Shown: positions 1-8,409, counted from the first letter of the stretch. The stretch: DNA of 64,000 nucleotides from Bacteroidales bacterium (GCA_024400755.1 JAKSMG010000008.1:1-64000); one strand, 5' to 3'. A program made the numbers and translations. Notes: a model not told the origin generated them from the letters alone.

Positions 1-240
1 CTGCGTTCGTCACGATGCGGGGTTACAGAGGTAAGTTCTCTTCGAGAACAGGGGGCACAGTCGGACGGACGCATTGCCCCGCATCGCGACTCACTGCGTT
101 CGTCACGATGCGGGGTTACAGAGGTAAGTTCTCTTCGAGAACAGGGGGTGCAGTCGGGCGGACGCATTGCCCCGCATCGCGACTCGCTGCGTTCGTCCCG
201 ATGCGGGGTTACGAAGGTAAGTTCTCTTCGAGAACAGGGG
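1..240. repeat. 93-bp tandem repeat array, about 2.6 copies, reaching the window edge
   Basis: Units begin at 1, 94 and 187, so the period is 93 bp; the third copy is partial. Each full unit has two inverted repeats. One is a 10-bp stem (77-86 with 106-115, repeated 93 bp later) whose loop contains tgcgttcgt. The other is a short hairpin GTTCTC-ttc-GAGAAC at 35-49, 128-142 and 221-235. Copies differ at only a few bases. The array translates without stops in one plus frame, but this is a by-product of the repeat and not a convincing gene. The array may continue to the left of the window. Confidence 0.85.
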
Positions 241-275
241 CAATTAGGTACTTTGTAGCCAATACCAACGATGGC

Positions 276-416
276 CTACGACCTCGAAGAGGTCGCCTCT
301 CCATAACCCCAGATTAGCGATAGCGCAATCTGGGCTTGTGATAAGCGATACCACAATCTGACTGAGATGACGACGGTGCAATCGCCAGCATCTCGGAGAG
401 ATGCCACAAAAAGGGA
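276..416. repeat. 141-bp direct repeat, left copy
   Basis: This copy matches 2235-2375 with no indels and, by eye, two substitutions. It contains the hairpins GACCTC-gaa-GAGGTC (280-294) and GCATCTC-gga-GAGATGC (388-404). It ends five bases before the stop codon of the NERD gene. With the right copy it encloses the NERD and Fic genes. Confidence 0.9.
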
Positions 417-420
417 TGAA

Positions 421-1155
421 TTAATTGGTAGTGAACTTGCACTTTGGATAATTCGAACATCCATAAAATCTGCCGTATGTCCCGTTTCTCAATATCAACG
501 AGCCCCCGCATTTAGGACATCTGCCATTGGATACAGCCATCTGATTCTGGATTTTTCTGTATTCTACCTGCTCAATATGCCTGATATTGTCCTTATTTTT
601 ATACTTCGGCAATTTTTGAAGCATTTCAATAACAAAGCCGACATCATCATTAGAAAGTAGCACCACTTTCTTTGATTTGATAAATTCAGTAAGCTCTGAA
701 TAATACAAGACATCGTTGTCCCGGACATTCACCCTAATACCCGCACGCGATGAAAAGACCACTACTGGAATGAATGGAAAACCACTTATACCCAAATATG
801 ATTTCAAGGCTTTAACGTGCCCCTTGTTTTGAAGAATAGGGTTATATAATTGGTATTTGTTTCCCCAAATGTTTTGTGTCCAATGCTCACTATATTCGCC
901 CCCATAAATCCATCCTTTATAGTTTTTGGTTTCGATGACAAAAATACCATATTTCGAAACCACGACATGGTCAATTTGGGATGAATACTGAGCGTTTTGA
1001 ATAAGCAAATCATTAAAAACAGCATATTCAGATTTTGGCAGTGCATTTAATCGCATTGCAACATTGGCCTCACCCTGATTGCCACGAATAGCAGGAAGGC
1101 GTATAACAAAGACGACGAGAATAACGATGAAAAGGAGAAAGAAAAGGATGGACAT
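421..1155 (-). CDS. Membrane-anchored NERD-domain nuclease-like protein with C4 zinc ribbon
   Basis: The 244-residue protein has an N-terminal hydrophobic segment (about residues 2-20), a NERD domain (about 25-140) and a C-terminal topoisomerase-type zinc ribbon with Cys213, Cys216, Cys233 and Cys239. The NERD core shows Asp62 followed by Glu75-Thr-Lys77, the spacing expected for a PD-(D/E)XK-like site. NERD proteins are predicted DNA-processing nucleases, and the zinc ribbon supports DNA binding. The membrane segment suggests it acts at the inner face of the membrane, which is inference. It has its own -7 box at 1206-1213 and follows the Fic gene on the same strand. Both sit between 141-bp direct repeats. 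The family is recognised with good confidence, but its substrate is unknown. Confidence 0.8.
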   Translation of the reverse strand: MSILFFLLFIVILVVFVIRLPAIRGNQGEANVAMRLNALPKSEYAVFNDLLIQNAQYSSQIDHVVVSKYGIFVIETKNYKGWIYGGEYSEHWTQNIWGNKYQLYNPILQNKGHVKALKSYLGISGFPFIPVVVFSSRAGIRVNVRDNDVLYYSELTEFIKSKKVVLLSNDDVGFVIEMLQKLPKYKNKDNIRHIEQVEYRKIQNQMAVSNGRCPKCGGSLILRNGTYGRFYGCSNYPKCKFTTN

Positions 1156-1205
1156 AGGTGATTATGGTTACTCAATAAAAGACAAAAAATTAAAAATAAC
1201 ATAGG

Positions 1206-1213
1206 CAAAAGTA
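1206..1213 (-). promoter_or_regulatory. -7 box for the NERD gene
   Basis: The minus strand reads TACTTTTG, a match to the Bacteroidota TAnnTTTG element, about 50 bp upstream of the ATG at 1155. Confidence 0.55.
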
Positions 1214-1253
1214 CACATTTTATCGGACAGTCGCTCTATGGTTAGTTGATAAT

Positions 1254-2144
1254 TCAGTATTTGATTTTGAAATAATCAAGCAATAACTTGTATTTATCCT
1301 GTGCAGTAAGACAGGTATCCCGTAAATATCCCGGTACAAAAGGCCAATTCTGCAGGCCGCGGTAGTAAAAGAACTTTATATCATCCGTTATGATGAAAGG
1401 CACAATGTTGTTAGCCAAACACTCCTTAAACATAATCAGACGCCCTACTCTTCCGTTTCCATCTTGAAAAGGATGTATGAGTTCAAATTTTTGATGGAAG
1501 TCAAGGATGTCATCAAATGTCTTAATCTTTTTATTCCTATATTCTTTTATCAGATTAGAGATTTGGGTATGTACCTGATTAGGCGAACAAGTCTCCATTC
1601 CGGCAACCTCGTTCGGCAATTTTTTATAATCGCCAACCTTAAACCAAGACTTTATACTGTCGGAAGTCCCTGTTTTAAGAATTTTATGAAGCCCCTTTAT
1701 GATATTTTCAGATAGATTTTCCAAAGCATTGTCTATCACAAAGTCAATACAATGAAAATGATTTACTGTTTCTACTATATCATCAACATTGATGGATTGA
1801 TCGTTGATTCCGATGGTGTTGGTCTCAAAAATATAGCGGGTTTGCTCGTGTGTCAGCTTACTACCTTCCATATGATTGGAGTTGAAAGTAAGGTCAATTT
1901 GGGTCTTATGGTAAATGCCGCCTTTAAACCGAGACGTTTTTTCGTCGCGAAGTCTCGCAAGCAGTGGAGATACTCTTGTTCTACGTGCATTCTTACGTTC
2001 TGGAATCACTGCATCTGCTGGGATGTTCCACGTTTTCCCAGTTAAGAAGACGTAAGGCATCTTTCCTACCGCGCACCAATTACGAACGGTTCTTTCAGAA
2101 ATGTTGTGTCTTAAAGCAAATTCACTAACGGAGATATAATTCAT
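1254..2144 (-). CDS. Fic-domain protein (AMPylase-type) with N-terminal helix-turn-helix
   Basis: The 296-residue protein carries the Fic core motif HPFQDGNGRVGR at about residues 224-235, with catalytic His224. Fic enzymes transfer AMP or another phosphate-containing group to target proteins. An inhibitory-helix motif S-N-H-M-E-G (S/TxxxE(G/N)) lies at residues 89-94, upstream of the core, so the enzyme is probably self-inhibited with Glu93 blocking the nucleotide site. Residues 1-50 look like a MerR/excisionase-type DNA-binding domain. I chose the ATG at 2144; the reading frame continues to a TTG at 2204, but that triplet lies within a perfect palindrome that looks like an operator. The target protein cannot be deduced. 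Confidence 0.88.
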   Translation of the reverse strand: MNYISVSEFALRHNISERTVRNWCAVGKMPYVFLTGKTWNIPADAVIPERKNARRTRVSPLLARLRDEKTSRFKGGIYHKTQIDLTFNSNHMEGSKLTHEQTRYIFETNTIGINDQSINVDDIVETVNHFHCIDFVIDNALENLSENIIKGLHKILKTGTSDSIKSWFKVGDYKKLPNEVAGMETCSPNQVHTQISNLIKEYRNKKIKTFDDILDFHQKFELIHPFQDGNGRVGRLIMFKECLANNIVPFIITDDIKFFYYRGLQNWPFVPGYLRDTCLTAQDKYKLLLDYFKIKY

Positions 2145-2204
2145 ATCGGCAAAATTCAAGTTGATATCGTTTGCAAAGATACCACTTTTTGCCGATATCG
2201 GCAA
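2143..2204 (-). promoter_or_regulatory. Probable operator of the Fic gene: 16-bp palindrome plus half-site
   Basis: TTGCCGATATCGGCAA at 2189-2204 is a perfect 16-bp palindrome. The 10-base half ATATCGGCAA recurs at 2143-2152 and overlaps the proposed ATG at 2144. The encoded protein has an N-terminal DNA-binding domain, so autoregulation is the simplest reading. Confidence 0.5.
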
Positions 2205-2220
2205 GAAAATTTTTATATCC

Positions 2221-2228
2221 TATTTTTG
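2221..2228 (+). promoter_or_regulatory. -7 box reading into the right 141-bp repeat
   Basis: TATTTTTG on the plus strand ends seven bases before the repeat begins at 2235. A start site there would coincide with the repeat boundary. No open reading frame follows, so a small RNA is possible but unproven. Confidence 0.3.
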
Positions 2229-2234
2229 CACCAT

Positions 2235-2375
2235 CTACGACCTCGAAGAGGTCGCCTCTCCATAACCCCAGATTAGCGATAGCGTAATCTGGGCTTGTGA
2301 TAAGCGATACCACAATCTGACTGAGATGACGATGGTGCAATCGCCAGCATCTCGGAGAGATGCCACAAAAAGGGA
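2235..2375. repeat. 141-bp direct repeat, right copy
   Basis: This is the same orientation and sequence as 276-416 except for two transitions by eye. It lies upstream of the Fic gene and next to the terminator hairpin of the gene that ends at 2450. Confidence 0.9.
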
Positions 2376-2397
2376 AATATACCCCTCTCTAAAACCA

Positions 2398-2427
2398 AAC
2401 GAGGCAGCGGTTTCCCGCTGCCTCGTT
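2398..2427 (-). terminator. Terminator of the 1050-residue T9SS protein gene
   Basis: A 13-bp perfect stem (2398-2410 with 2415-2427) has a 4-base loop. On the minus strand it is followed by a T-rich stretch, 23 bp beyond the stop codon at 2450. Confidence 0.8.
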
Positions 2428-2449
2428 CAGACTATCAGATTAGCAATCC

Positions 2450-5400
2450 TTACTTCGTAATGATCACCTTCTTGAACATATCATGACCTACTCTAACGAG
2501 ATAGATGCCCGTGGTGTTCATCGTGAAGCACTTGGTTGCTTGTGCATTTGATGCTTCTGAAACGATCAGCTGACCTGCCATATTATAAATGGCGATAGCA
2601 TAACCTTCCGCATTATTCACCACAATCTGGTTGTTATGACTGTAAACGAAAATATTATTCATATCTACAGCAGAAATAGCGGTAACAGGTTGGAACGTGG
2701 CAACAAATTCTTGATCCTGAGTAACAATAATCCTACGAGGGTTGTCGGTATTGTCGTCATTCCATTGTACAAACTCATAATTTGCATTGGGTATCGCTTC
2801 AATCATCACGGTGTCGCCTTCATTATAAACACCACCACCGGTAGCCGTGCCCATCGTCACATCGGCAGAAGTAACAGTAATAGTGTATGTTGGAGTTGGA
2901 TCTGCTTCAAAAGTAGCGGTATAGGTAGCATCTTCGGTAACGGTAATCGTACGTGGATTGTCGGTGTTGCCGTCATTCCATTGTACGAAATGATAACCGG
3001 CATTGGCCGTAGCGGTCAAAGTAGCGGTTGCTCCTTCTTCGTAAGTGCCGCCACCGGTAACCGTGCCCATCGTTTCGTCGGCTGAAGTTACTGTAATGGT
3101 ATAAGTTGGAACGACATCCTGAGTGAAAGTAGCTACGAATGCGGCATCTTCGGTAACGGTAATCGTGCGTGGATTGTCAGTGTTGCCGTCATTCCACTGT
3201 ACGAAATGATAACCGTCATTGGCAGTTGCCGTCAAAGTAGCGGTTGCGCCTTCTTCGTAGGTACCGCCACCGGTAACCGTACCCATCGTTTCATCAGATG
3301 AAGTCACTGTAATGGTATAAGTAGGAACAACATCCTGAGCAAAAGTAGCTACGAATGCGGCATCTTCGGTAACGATAATCGTACGTGGATTGTCGGTGTT
3401 GCCGTCATTCCACTGTACGAAATGATAACCGTCATTGGCAATTGCCGTCAAAGTAGCGGTTGCGCCTTCTTCGTAAGTACCGCCACCGGTAACCGTGCCC
3501 ATCGTTTCATCGGCTGAAGTAGCAGTAATCGTATAGGTAGTTATATCCTGACCCAAGACGGCATGAATCATCCAAGTGTAATAGTAATTACCATAATTGT
3601 ATATAGGAGCCCAAGTAATGCCGTTTAATGATACCCAGGAACCATCAGGATTGCCTACAAAATTGCTGGCAGCTGCAGGGAAATCCACATCTGAATTATA
3701 AAGCACTACCCACAACGACTGGGTTGTATCCAGGACTACAGGAGTTGCCAATTCGGCTTCAAACCAATCTTGACTACCCATTAAAGTAATGGATTCGGTA
3801 TAAACCTGAGTTTCAGGAGCAGTTGTCCCGCCTTGATAAATTCTTACTTCGTATGTACCGTCATACACATCAAATATCCGGACAGAAGACAAATTGTCGT
3901 ATCCTACTAATTCGGAAGATTCAAATCTCACACCCCAAGTCAGTGTTCCACCAGCACCCATAGCTGATACATATATTCCATTGTCATATTGAAGCTCATC
4001 ATCTCCCAAATCGGCAAAATTTGCAGTATAGGAGGCATCATTCGTTACCGTAATGATACGGGGATTTTCCGTATTGCCGTCATCCCAACCGGTAAAACGA
4101 TATCCGCTGTATGCCGTGGCGGTCAAGGTATCCAACTCACCTGAAAAGAATGTTCCGTTACCTGTAACCGAGCCCATCGTTTCATCTGCCGAAAGCACCG
4201 TAATAAGGTGAGGAGTTAAATCATACACCATAAAATTAGTAAATGCAATCCAATATTGATCGGCGTCAGATTCCACCTTGATAGCTACACGAACCGTCTG
4301 ATTTTCGTAAGCGGAAAGATCTATCGTTCGGGTTGCCCAACTACTACTACTGGTCACCGACTGAACAGGAAGAATATTTGTTGCCGTTTCATAGGTCTGA
4401 CCTTCTTCTATCACATATACCGAATATTTTTCTTGATAAGAGGCTGTTCTATAATCAAATGAAACCATCATACCAGAACCTAAAACCAATTCGGGAGAAA
4501 TCAGCCAATCATTGGCAGCCATCGATGAAGAATACATATAAGTCTCGCCATATATTCCCGCCTGCACCTGCTGCACTTCCAACGTGTTGTCATCATTATT
4601 GGCATCCACAATCTGCCAACATTTCAAGCTTTCAGATTCAGGCGAAAAATTTTCAATAAACGGAAAATCAACAATGGCATCGCATTCAAAAGCAGCACCT
4701 ACTAAATCAATCGTAGCAGAAGTAGATTCGCTTACAAGTTCCACGGTTCCATTGTCAGAACCTTCAGCAGTTGGAGCGTATTGAACATAAAGAGTACCGC
4801 CTGCGGCAGCCAAAGAAGCCGTTGTATTCCAAGTAGTACCATCGGTAGAAACCGCGAATGGAGCATCAGTGATAGCAGTAATGTCACTGGTAAGATTATA
4901 CCCGATAACTGTAGTTTGTCGGATGGCCTGTGTATTTGTCTCAATAGTGCCAAAATCTATGCTGGCAATAGCTTGAATAATAGGTTCTGTTGGTACGAGT
5001 GAAATTGTAAAGTCATCCATAAAGAATGCATAAACGTCATCAGAAACAACATTAACAGCAACATACTTTGTATTAGAAGGGATGTTAAACGTGTACTCTT
5101 CCCATTCTTCTGTACTGACATTAATCGTGTTAAGTTCAGTAAATGCAGCCATTTCATTCGTAGTGGTAGAATACAATACACGAACAATCTCAGGACCATA
5201 CATAGAAGTTGATTCTCTTGCATAGAATGAAACAATGGCAGCATCAGTCAGAGTCAATTCGGGGGTTACCATCCAATCGTTAGTAGTTGTACCTTCTTCA
5301 ATATAATATGGAATTGCATCAAAAACGGCAAAAAATTGATTGCCAGAATGAGGTGCCCAAGTGCAACTTGTAATCTGAGAAGGATTCATAACGATACCTG

Positions 5401-5602
5401 AACCAACGTAACCGGCATTAGGCCATTCAAGACCCTGAGACGTATAGGTTGGTGCACCATCCACATCATAAAAAGTCCAGGATCCCGCTGGATCTACTGT
5501 AAAGGACGCATAACCTTCAAAATCGTCCGAAAAGACGACTTGCGCCTTCGCACAAAATGTCATCACAAATAAAGCGACGACTAAAGTAAAAAATTTTTTC
5601 AT
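2450..5602 (-). CDS. Secreted T9SS cargo protein with choice-of-anchor-J-like domains and tandem InlB-type repeats
   Basis: The 1050-residue protein has a signal peptide (residues 1-20, ending CAKAQ). Two jelly-roll domains of the cleaved-adhesin/choice-of-anchor J type lie at about 25-200 and 315-470, each with the NDW(M/L) signature. They are followed by one divergent InlB B-like repeat (475-545), another beta domain (550-690) and four tandem InlB-like repeats (about 686-974). The last 65 residues resemble a T9SS type A sorting domain (NMAGQLIVSE, then GIYLVRVG). It is expected to cross the outer membrane through T9SS and stay cell-attached or be released. The tandem repeats have a 216-bp period and are nearly identical in DNA, so they expanded recently. 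Its signal peptide is almost the same as that of the 273-residue protein at 20663. Its ligand is unknown. Confidence 0.85.
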   Translation of the reverse strand: MKKFFTLVVALFVMTFCAKAQVVFSDDFEGYASFTVDPAGSWTFYDVDGAPTYTSQGLEWPNAGYVGSGIVMNPSQITSCTWAPHSGNQFFAVFDAIPYYIEEGTTTNDWMVTPELTLTDAAIVSFYARESTSMYGPEIVRVLYSTTTNEMAAFTELNTINVSTEEWEEYTFNIPSNTKYVAVNVVSDDVYAFFMDDFTISLVPTEPIIQAIASIDFGTIETNTQAIRQTTVIGYNLTSDITAITDAPFAVSTDGTTWNTTASLAAAGGTLYVQYAPTAEGSDNGTVELVSESTSATIDLVGAAFECDAIVDFPFIENFSPESESLKCWQIVDANNDDNTLEVQQVQAGIYGETYMYSSSMAANDWLISPELVLGSGMMVSFDYRTASYQEKYSVYVIEEGQTYETATNILPVQSVTSSSSWATRTIDLSAYENQTVRVAIKVESDADQYWIAFTNFMVYDLTPHLITVLSADETMGSVTGNGTFFSGELDTLTATAYSGYRFTGWDDGNTENPRIITVTNDASYTANFADLGDDELQYDNGIYVSAMGAGGTLTWGVRFESSELVGYDNLSSVRIFDVYDGTYEVRIYQGGTTAPETQVYTESITLMGSQDWFEAELATPVVLDTTQSLWVVLYNSDVDFPAAASNFVGNPDGSWVSLNGITWAPIYNYGNYYYTWMIHAVLGQDITTYTITATSADETMGTVTGGGTYEEGATATLTAIANDGYHFVQWNDGNTDNPRTIIVTEDAAFVATFAQDVVPTYTITVTSSDETMGTVTGGGTYEEGATATLTATANDGYHFVQWNDGNTDNPRTITVTEDAAFVATFTQDVVPTYTITVTSADETMGTVTGGGTYEEGATATLTATANAGYHFVQWNDGNTDNPRTITVTEDATYTATFEADPTPTYTITVTSADVTMGTATGGGVYNEGDTVMIEAIPNANYEFVQWNDDNTDNPRRIIVTQDQEFVATFQPVTAISAVDMNNIFVYSHNNQIVVNNAEGYAIAIYNMAGQLIVSEASNAQATKCFTMNTTGIYLVRVGHDMFKKVIITK
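2680..3545 (-). repeat. Four in-frame 216-bp repeats inside the T9SS protein gene
   Basis: The landmark ccaccggta recurs with an exact 216-bp period near 2832, 3048, 3264 and 3480. Three copies are nearly identical and the one closest to the C-terminus is more diverged. Each encodes about 72 residues with the GGGTYEEGATATLTA and QWNDGNTDNPR landmarks. Confidence 0.9.
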
Positions 5603-5627
5603 ACCTTCTAAATTTGGTTAATATTAA

Positions 5628-5658
5628 GTTGAATTGTTTATATGTTGAATTGTTTATA
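5628..5658. repeat. Two 15-bp direct repeats upstream of the T9SS gene
   Basis: gttgaattgtttata occurs at 5628-5642 and 5644-5658, just upstream of the ATG at 5602. It could be a regulator site or a slip repeat in the leader. Confidence 0.6.
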
Positions 5659-5874
5659 ATAAGTTATATTTAGCAATATAGGACATAATTTTTGCCAATA
5701 AAGACACATCCCATTTTTTCCAATTCACAGAATATCCACAAATAAAAAAATAAAGTCTCTGTTAGCAAACAAATTAATAATGTTAACAAATGTTAGCGAA
5801 ATACATCAAAGAACCTCTTTTTCACCAACAAATATAAACATTTTATTTATAAAAATAAATAAAAATCCAAAATA

Positions 5875-6516
5875 TTATTTCCTCCCAAAATCTGCGGGAA
5901 TTTCGCCCCAACTCCGCGTATCCCACTTGATAATCTTGGTGGTAAACGTGTTGTTATGCAGCCAGGCCTCTGCCCTATTCAAAAGATCGAAAATCCTTTC
6001 ATTTTTTTCCGTCGGAAGTACCACCGACTTATGCTTTTTATGCCGTACCCACGATATGGCGGTAATGCTATCCGTATAAATGGGCAATGGACTGTTCATC
6101 TGCTTTAACAAGGCCAAACCGTGAACGATGGCCAAGAACTCGCCAATATTGTTGCTGGCCCCGTCAAAGGGTCCCTGGTGAAACCAGACCTGCTTGGTGG
6201 CCGTGTGCACCCCGCGATACTCCATCTGCTTGGTCACCATATTACACGCCGCATCCACCGACAAACTGTCCCAAACCGGGGCGGGATCACTGCTGCTCAA
6301 AAAACTCAACTTGGCAGGAGCCGTCGTCGAAAGCTGCGTCTTGCGGTACTGCTCATATCCCATTCCAAAAGCCTCGTCCGCTTCCAAACGGGATTCAAAA
6401 GATTTGTATTTTGCCCCTTCAAATTGATCAACTTGTGCCTTGCAAGTCTCCCAATTGTCAAAAACACCAGCAATACGACCATTCCATACGACATAAAATT
6501 TTTTCTTAGCAGCCAT
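5875..6516 (-). CDS. rnhA: Ribonuclease HI, viroplasmin (RNase H1 N-terminal) type
   Basis: The 213-residue enzyme cleaves the RNA strand of RNA-DNA hybrids in the cytoplasm. Residues 5-48 form the RNase H1 N-terminal (viroplasmin-like) hybrid-binding domain, with the typical FYVVWNGRIAGVFDNW start. The RNase H fold follows, with candidate metal ligands Asp88, Glu126, Asp149 and Asp209. The middle linker is short. The start is divergent from the gldH-like gene: the two ATGs are 68 bp apart, and the -7 box of the neighbour lies between them. Length and domain order match Bacteroidota RNases HI. No defect was seen. Confidence 0.9.
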   Translation of the reverse strand: MAAKKKFYVVWNGRIAGVFDNWETCKAQVDQFEGAKYKSFESRLEADEAFGMGYEQYRKTQLSTTAPAKLSFLSSSDPAPVWDSLSVDAACNMVTKQMEYRGVHTATKQVWFHQGPFDGASNNIGEFLAIVHGLALLKQMNSPLPIYTDSITAISWVRHKKHKSVVLPTEKNERIFDLLNRAEAWLHNNTFTTKIIKWDTRSWGEIPADFGRK

Positions 6517-6541
6517 TTGATTAACGAGTTATAATTTTTTC

Positions 6542-6549
6542 TATCTTTG
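6542..6549 (+). promoter_or_regulatory. -7 box for the gldH-like gene
   Basis: TATCTTTG lies 35 bp before the ATG at 6585. A TTTG at 6516-6519 about 22 bp upstream could be the -33 element; it overlaps the rnhA start codon. Confidence 0.65.
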
Positions 6550-6584
6550 CACTAATAATCTTCAAAAATAACAAACATATCCTT

Positions 6585-7091
6585 ATGAAAAGATTACACT
6601 GCAAAAAACTTATCAACATTTTTTCTATCAGCTTGATTTGTTGTCTATTAGCCATATCCTGTAACCACAAAAAAAATGATGTTGCCTTTGAACAGACGGT
6701 CACTTTCGAAAACTCCAATTGGGATTTTACCCATAGAACCTTGGAATTTGACGCCAACATCACCGATACGATTTCGCCTTACCGCATTGAAGTGGAGTTG
6801 AAATACGGTCCCGACGATGAACGAGTGGATGAAATGCCCGTCAGCTTCTCGGTCACGGCTCCCGATGGGGCAAAATCTTCCGTTCCCTCTGCCTTTCTGT
6901 TTAAGGACGAGGAAAACAACAGCGAAATTGCCGCCACCTCAGCCAAGGCAAGCCAATCGCAATATCGCGTACTCTACGAGAAAAAATATTTCAACTGCTC
7001 TGGCGTGTATCATTTTCGTCTGAACCGCCATTCAGAAAAATTCGACAACTACAACATCCAGTCACTCACCTTGCGCGTAATTAAGATTTAA
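6585..7091 (+). CDS. gldH: GldH-like lipoprotein
   Basis: The 168-residue protein has a lipoprotein signal peptide, with the acylated Cys in LAISCNH near residue 26. The mature part is beta-rich. Its layout recalls GldH, a lipoprotein first linked to gliding motility and widespread in Bacteroidota: an early NSNWDF segment, a DTISPYRIEVELKY strand and a closing LTLRVIKI strand. In non-gliding Bacteroidales the function of GldH is unclear. The gene is alone on its strand, is driven by the box at 6542-6549, and ends two bases from the convergent gpsA stop. The family call rests on pattern only and could be another beta-sandwich lipoprotein. Confidence 0.5.
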   Translation: MKRLHCKKLINIFSISLICCLLAISCNHKKNDVAFEQTVTFENSNWDFTHRTLEFDANITDTISPYRIEVELKYGPDDERVDEMPVSFSVTAPDGAKSSVPSAFLFKDEENNSEIAATSAKASQSQYRVLYEKKYFNCSGVYHFRLNRHSEKFDNYNIQSLTLRVIKI

Positions 7092-7093
7092 GG

Positions 7094-8203
7094 TTACACA
7101 AAGTGCTCCGCAATCCGCTTCATTTCTGAAGATACATTATTATTTTCATACAGGATTCCGTAGATGGTTTCAACGATAGGAATGTCCGCGTGAAATTCCT
7201 TGTTCATCTCGTGAATACAACGACAGGAAAAATAGCCCTCCGCAATCATATTCATTTCAAGACGTGCCACACGCACAGACAATCCATGGCCAATCATATT
7301 GCCAAAAGTACGATTTCGGCTATAACGGGAATAGGCCGTCACCAACAAATCGCCCAAATAGACAGAATCGGAAATATGACGTTCCGCATCAGGATAAACA
7401 CTCGTGACAAAACGCTTCATTTCCTTCAAACAATTGGCAATGTAGGCGGCAATAAAATTATCGCCATAACCCAAGCCACTATACACGCCAGCACCCAAGG
7501 CATAAATATTCTTCAGCACGATAGCCATCTCGGCTCCCATAATATCGTGTGAAACAGATGCACGCACATAACGATTAGTGAAAAATTTGGCGACTACACT
7601 TGCCAATTCCTCACTTTCCGAAGCCGCCGTCAAAAAGGTGAATTTCTCTTGTGCCACTTCCTCGGCGTGCGAAGGCCCGCTGATAATGGCGAGATTGGAT
7701 GCCGGAACGTTAAATTCCGTTTTCAGATAATCCGTAATCACCTGCATCGTTTCAGGTACAATACCCTTAACCGCATTGATGATCTTCTTATGATTGAGAC
7801 GACTTTTCTTCAAAGGTTCCAAGGTCTTATGCAAAAATGCCGACGGCGTGACCAAAACCACATAATCCGACTTAGCCACCACCTGACGCAAGTCCGTGCT
7901 GATTTTCACATCCTTGGGATTGATATAAACCTGACTCAAATACAAAGGATTATGACCGTATGTGCTTACTCCCTGAACAATCTCCTCTTCCCTCACCCAC
8001 CAGTGAATGTGTTCCAAATTCGCCGACAATATTTTTACGATTGCCGTCGCCCAACTGCCTCCTCCAATCACCGCTACCCGATAACGCAATCTTGTCTTTT
8101 TCCGTCTTGCCGGTGCCATCATCACCTCTGAAAGTACATCTGCCAAATCCATATTAAAACTTTTTAACACATATTTACGAGCAAAAAACTCGTCATTTAA
8201 CAT
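7094..8203 (-). CDS. gpsA: NAD(P)H-dependent glycerol-3-phosphate dehydrogenase
   Basis: This enzyme reduces dihydroxyacetone phosphate to sn-glycerol 3-phosphate for phospholipid synthesis. The Rossmann motif GGGSWATA lies near residue 47, and the conserved LKNIYALGAG segment with the catalytic Lys lies in the C-terminal helical domain. The frame is 369 residues, about 30-40 longer than typical family members, because of an N-terminal extension. The -7 box (8215-8222) is only about 12 bp from the ATG at 8203, so a start at 8152 or near 8120 (MMAPARRK) is also possible. It is convergent with the gldH-like gene. Confidence 0.92.
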   Translation of the reverse strand: MLNDEFFARKYVLKSFNMDLADVLSEVMMAPARRKKTRLRYRVAVIGGGSWATAIVKILSANLEHIHWWVREEEIVQGVSTYGHNPLYLSQVYINPKDVKISTDLRQVVAKSDYVVLVTPSAFLHKTLEPLKKSRLNHKKIINAVKGIVPETMQVITDYLKTEFNVPASNLAIISGPSHAEEVAQEKFTFLTAASESEELASVVAKFFTNRYVRASVSHDIMGAEMAIVLKNIYALGAGVYSGLGYGDNFIAAYIANCLKEMKRFVTSVYPDAERHISDSVYLGDLLVTAYSRYSRNRTFGNMIGHGLSVRVARLEMNMIAEGYFSCRCIHEMNKEFHADIPIVETIYGILYENNNVSSEMKRIAEHFV

Positions 8204-8214
8204 TTTTTAGGATG

Positions 8215-8222
8215 CAAAAATA
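8215..8222 (-). promoter_or_regulatory. -7 box for gpsA
   Basis: The minus strand reads TATTTTTG just upstream of the first gpsA ATG. Either the leader is very short or the true start codon is further inside. Confidence 0.55.
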
Positions 8223-8409
8223 CAAAAAAAAGTATATTCAATAACATAGAAAACAAAAATAAATTTGCACCGTCCACTGTCAATTACAACACAATCAAAA
8301 TAGACGCGAATCTCATTCAAAATAGGAAATAGAAGACTTAAACTCTTTGTAGATGGGTTCTCTCAATTTGCAAAGAAAGTCGGTGAAAACAAAAACTGTA
8401 CCCTAAAAG

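Noticed and set aside
1-240. CRISPR array
   Set aside because: Units of 93 bp follow each other directly with no unique spacers and no cas genes.
15-317. A 100-residue open frame over the left repeat array
   Set aside because: It is a translation of the 93-bp repeat, has no ribosome site or family signal, and runs into the 141-bp repeat.
2144-2204. Longer Fic start at TTG 2204
   Set aside because: The TTG is part of a perfect palindrome that fits an operator, and the ATG at 2144 begins the DNA-binding domain.
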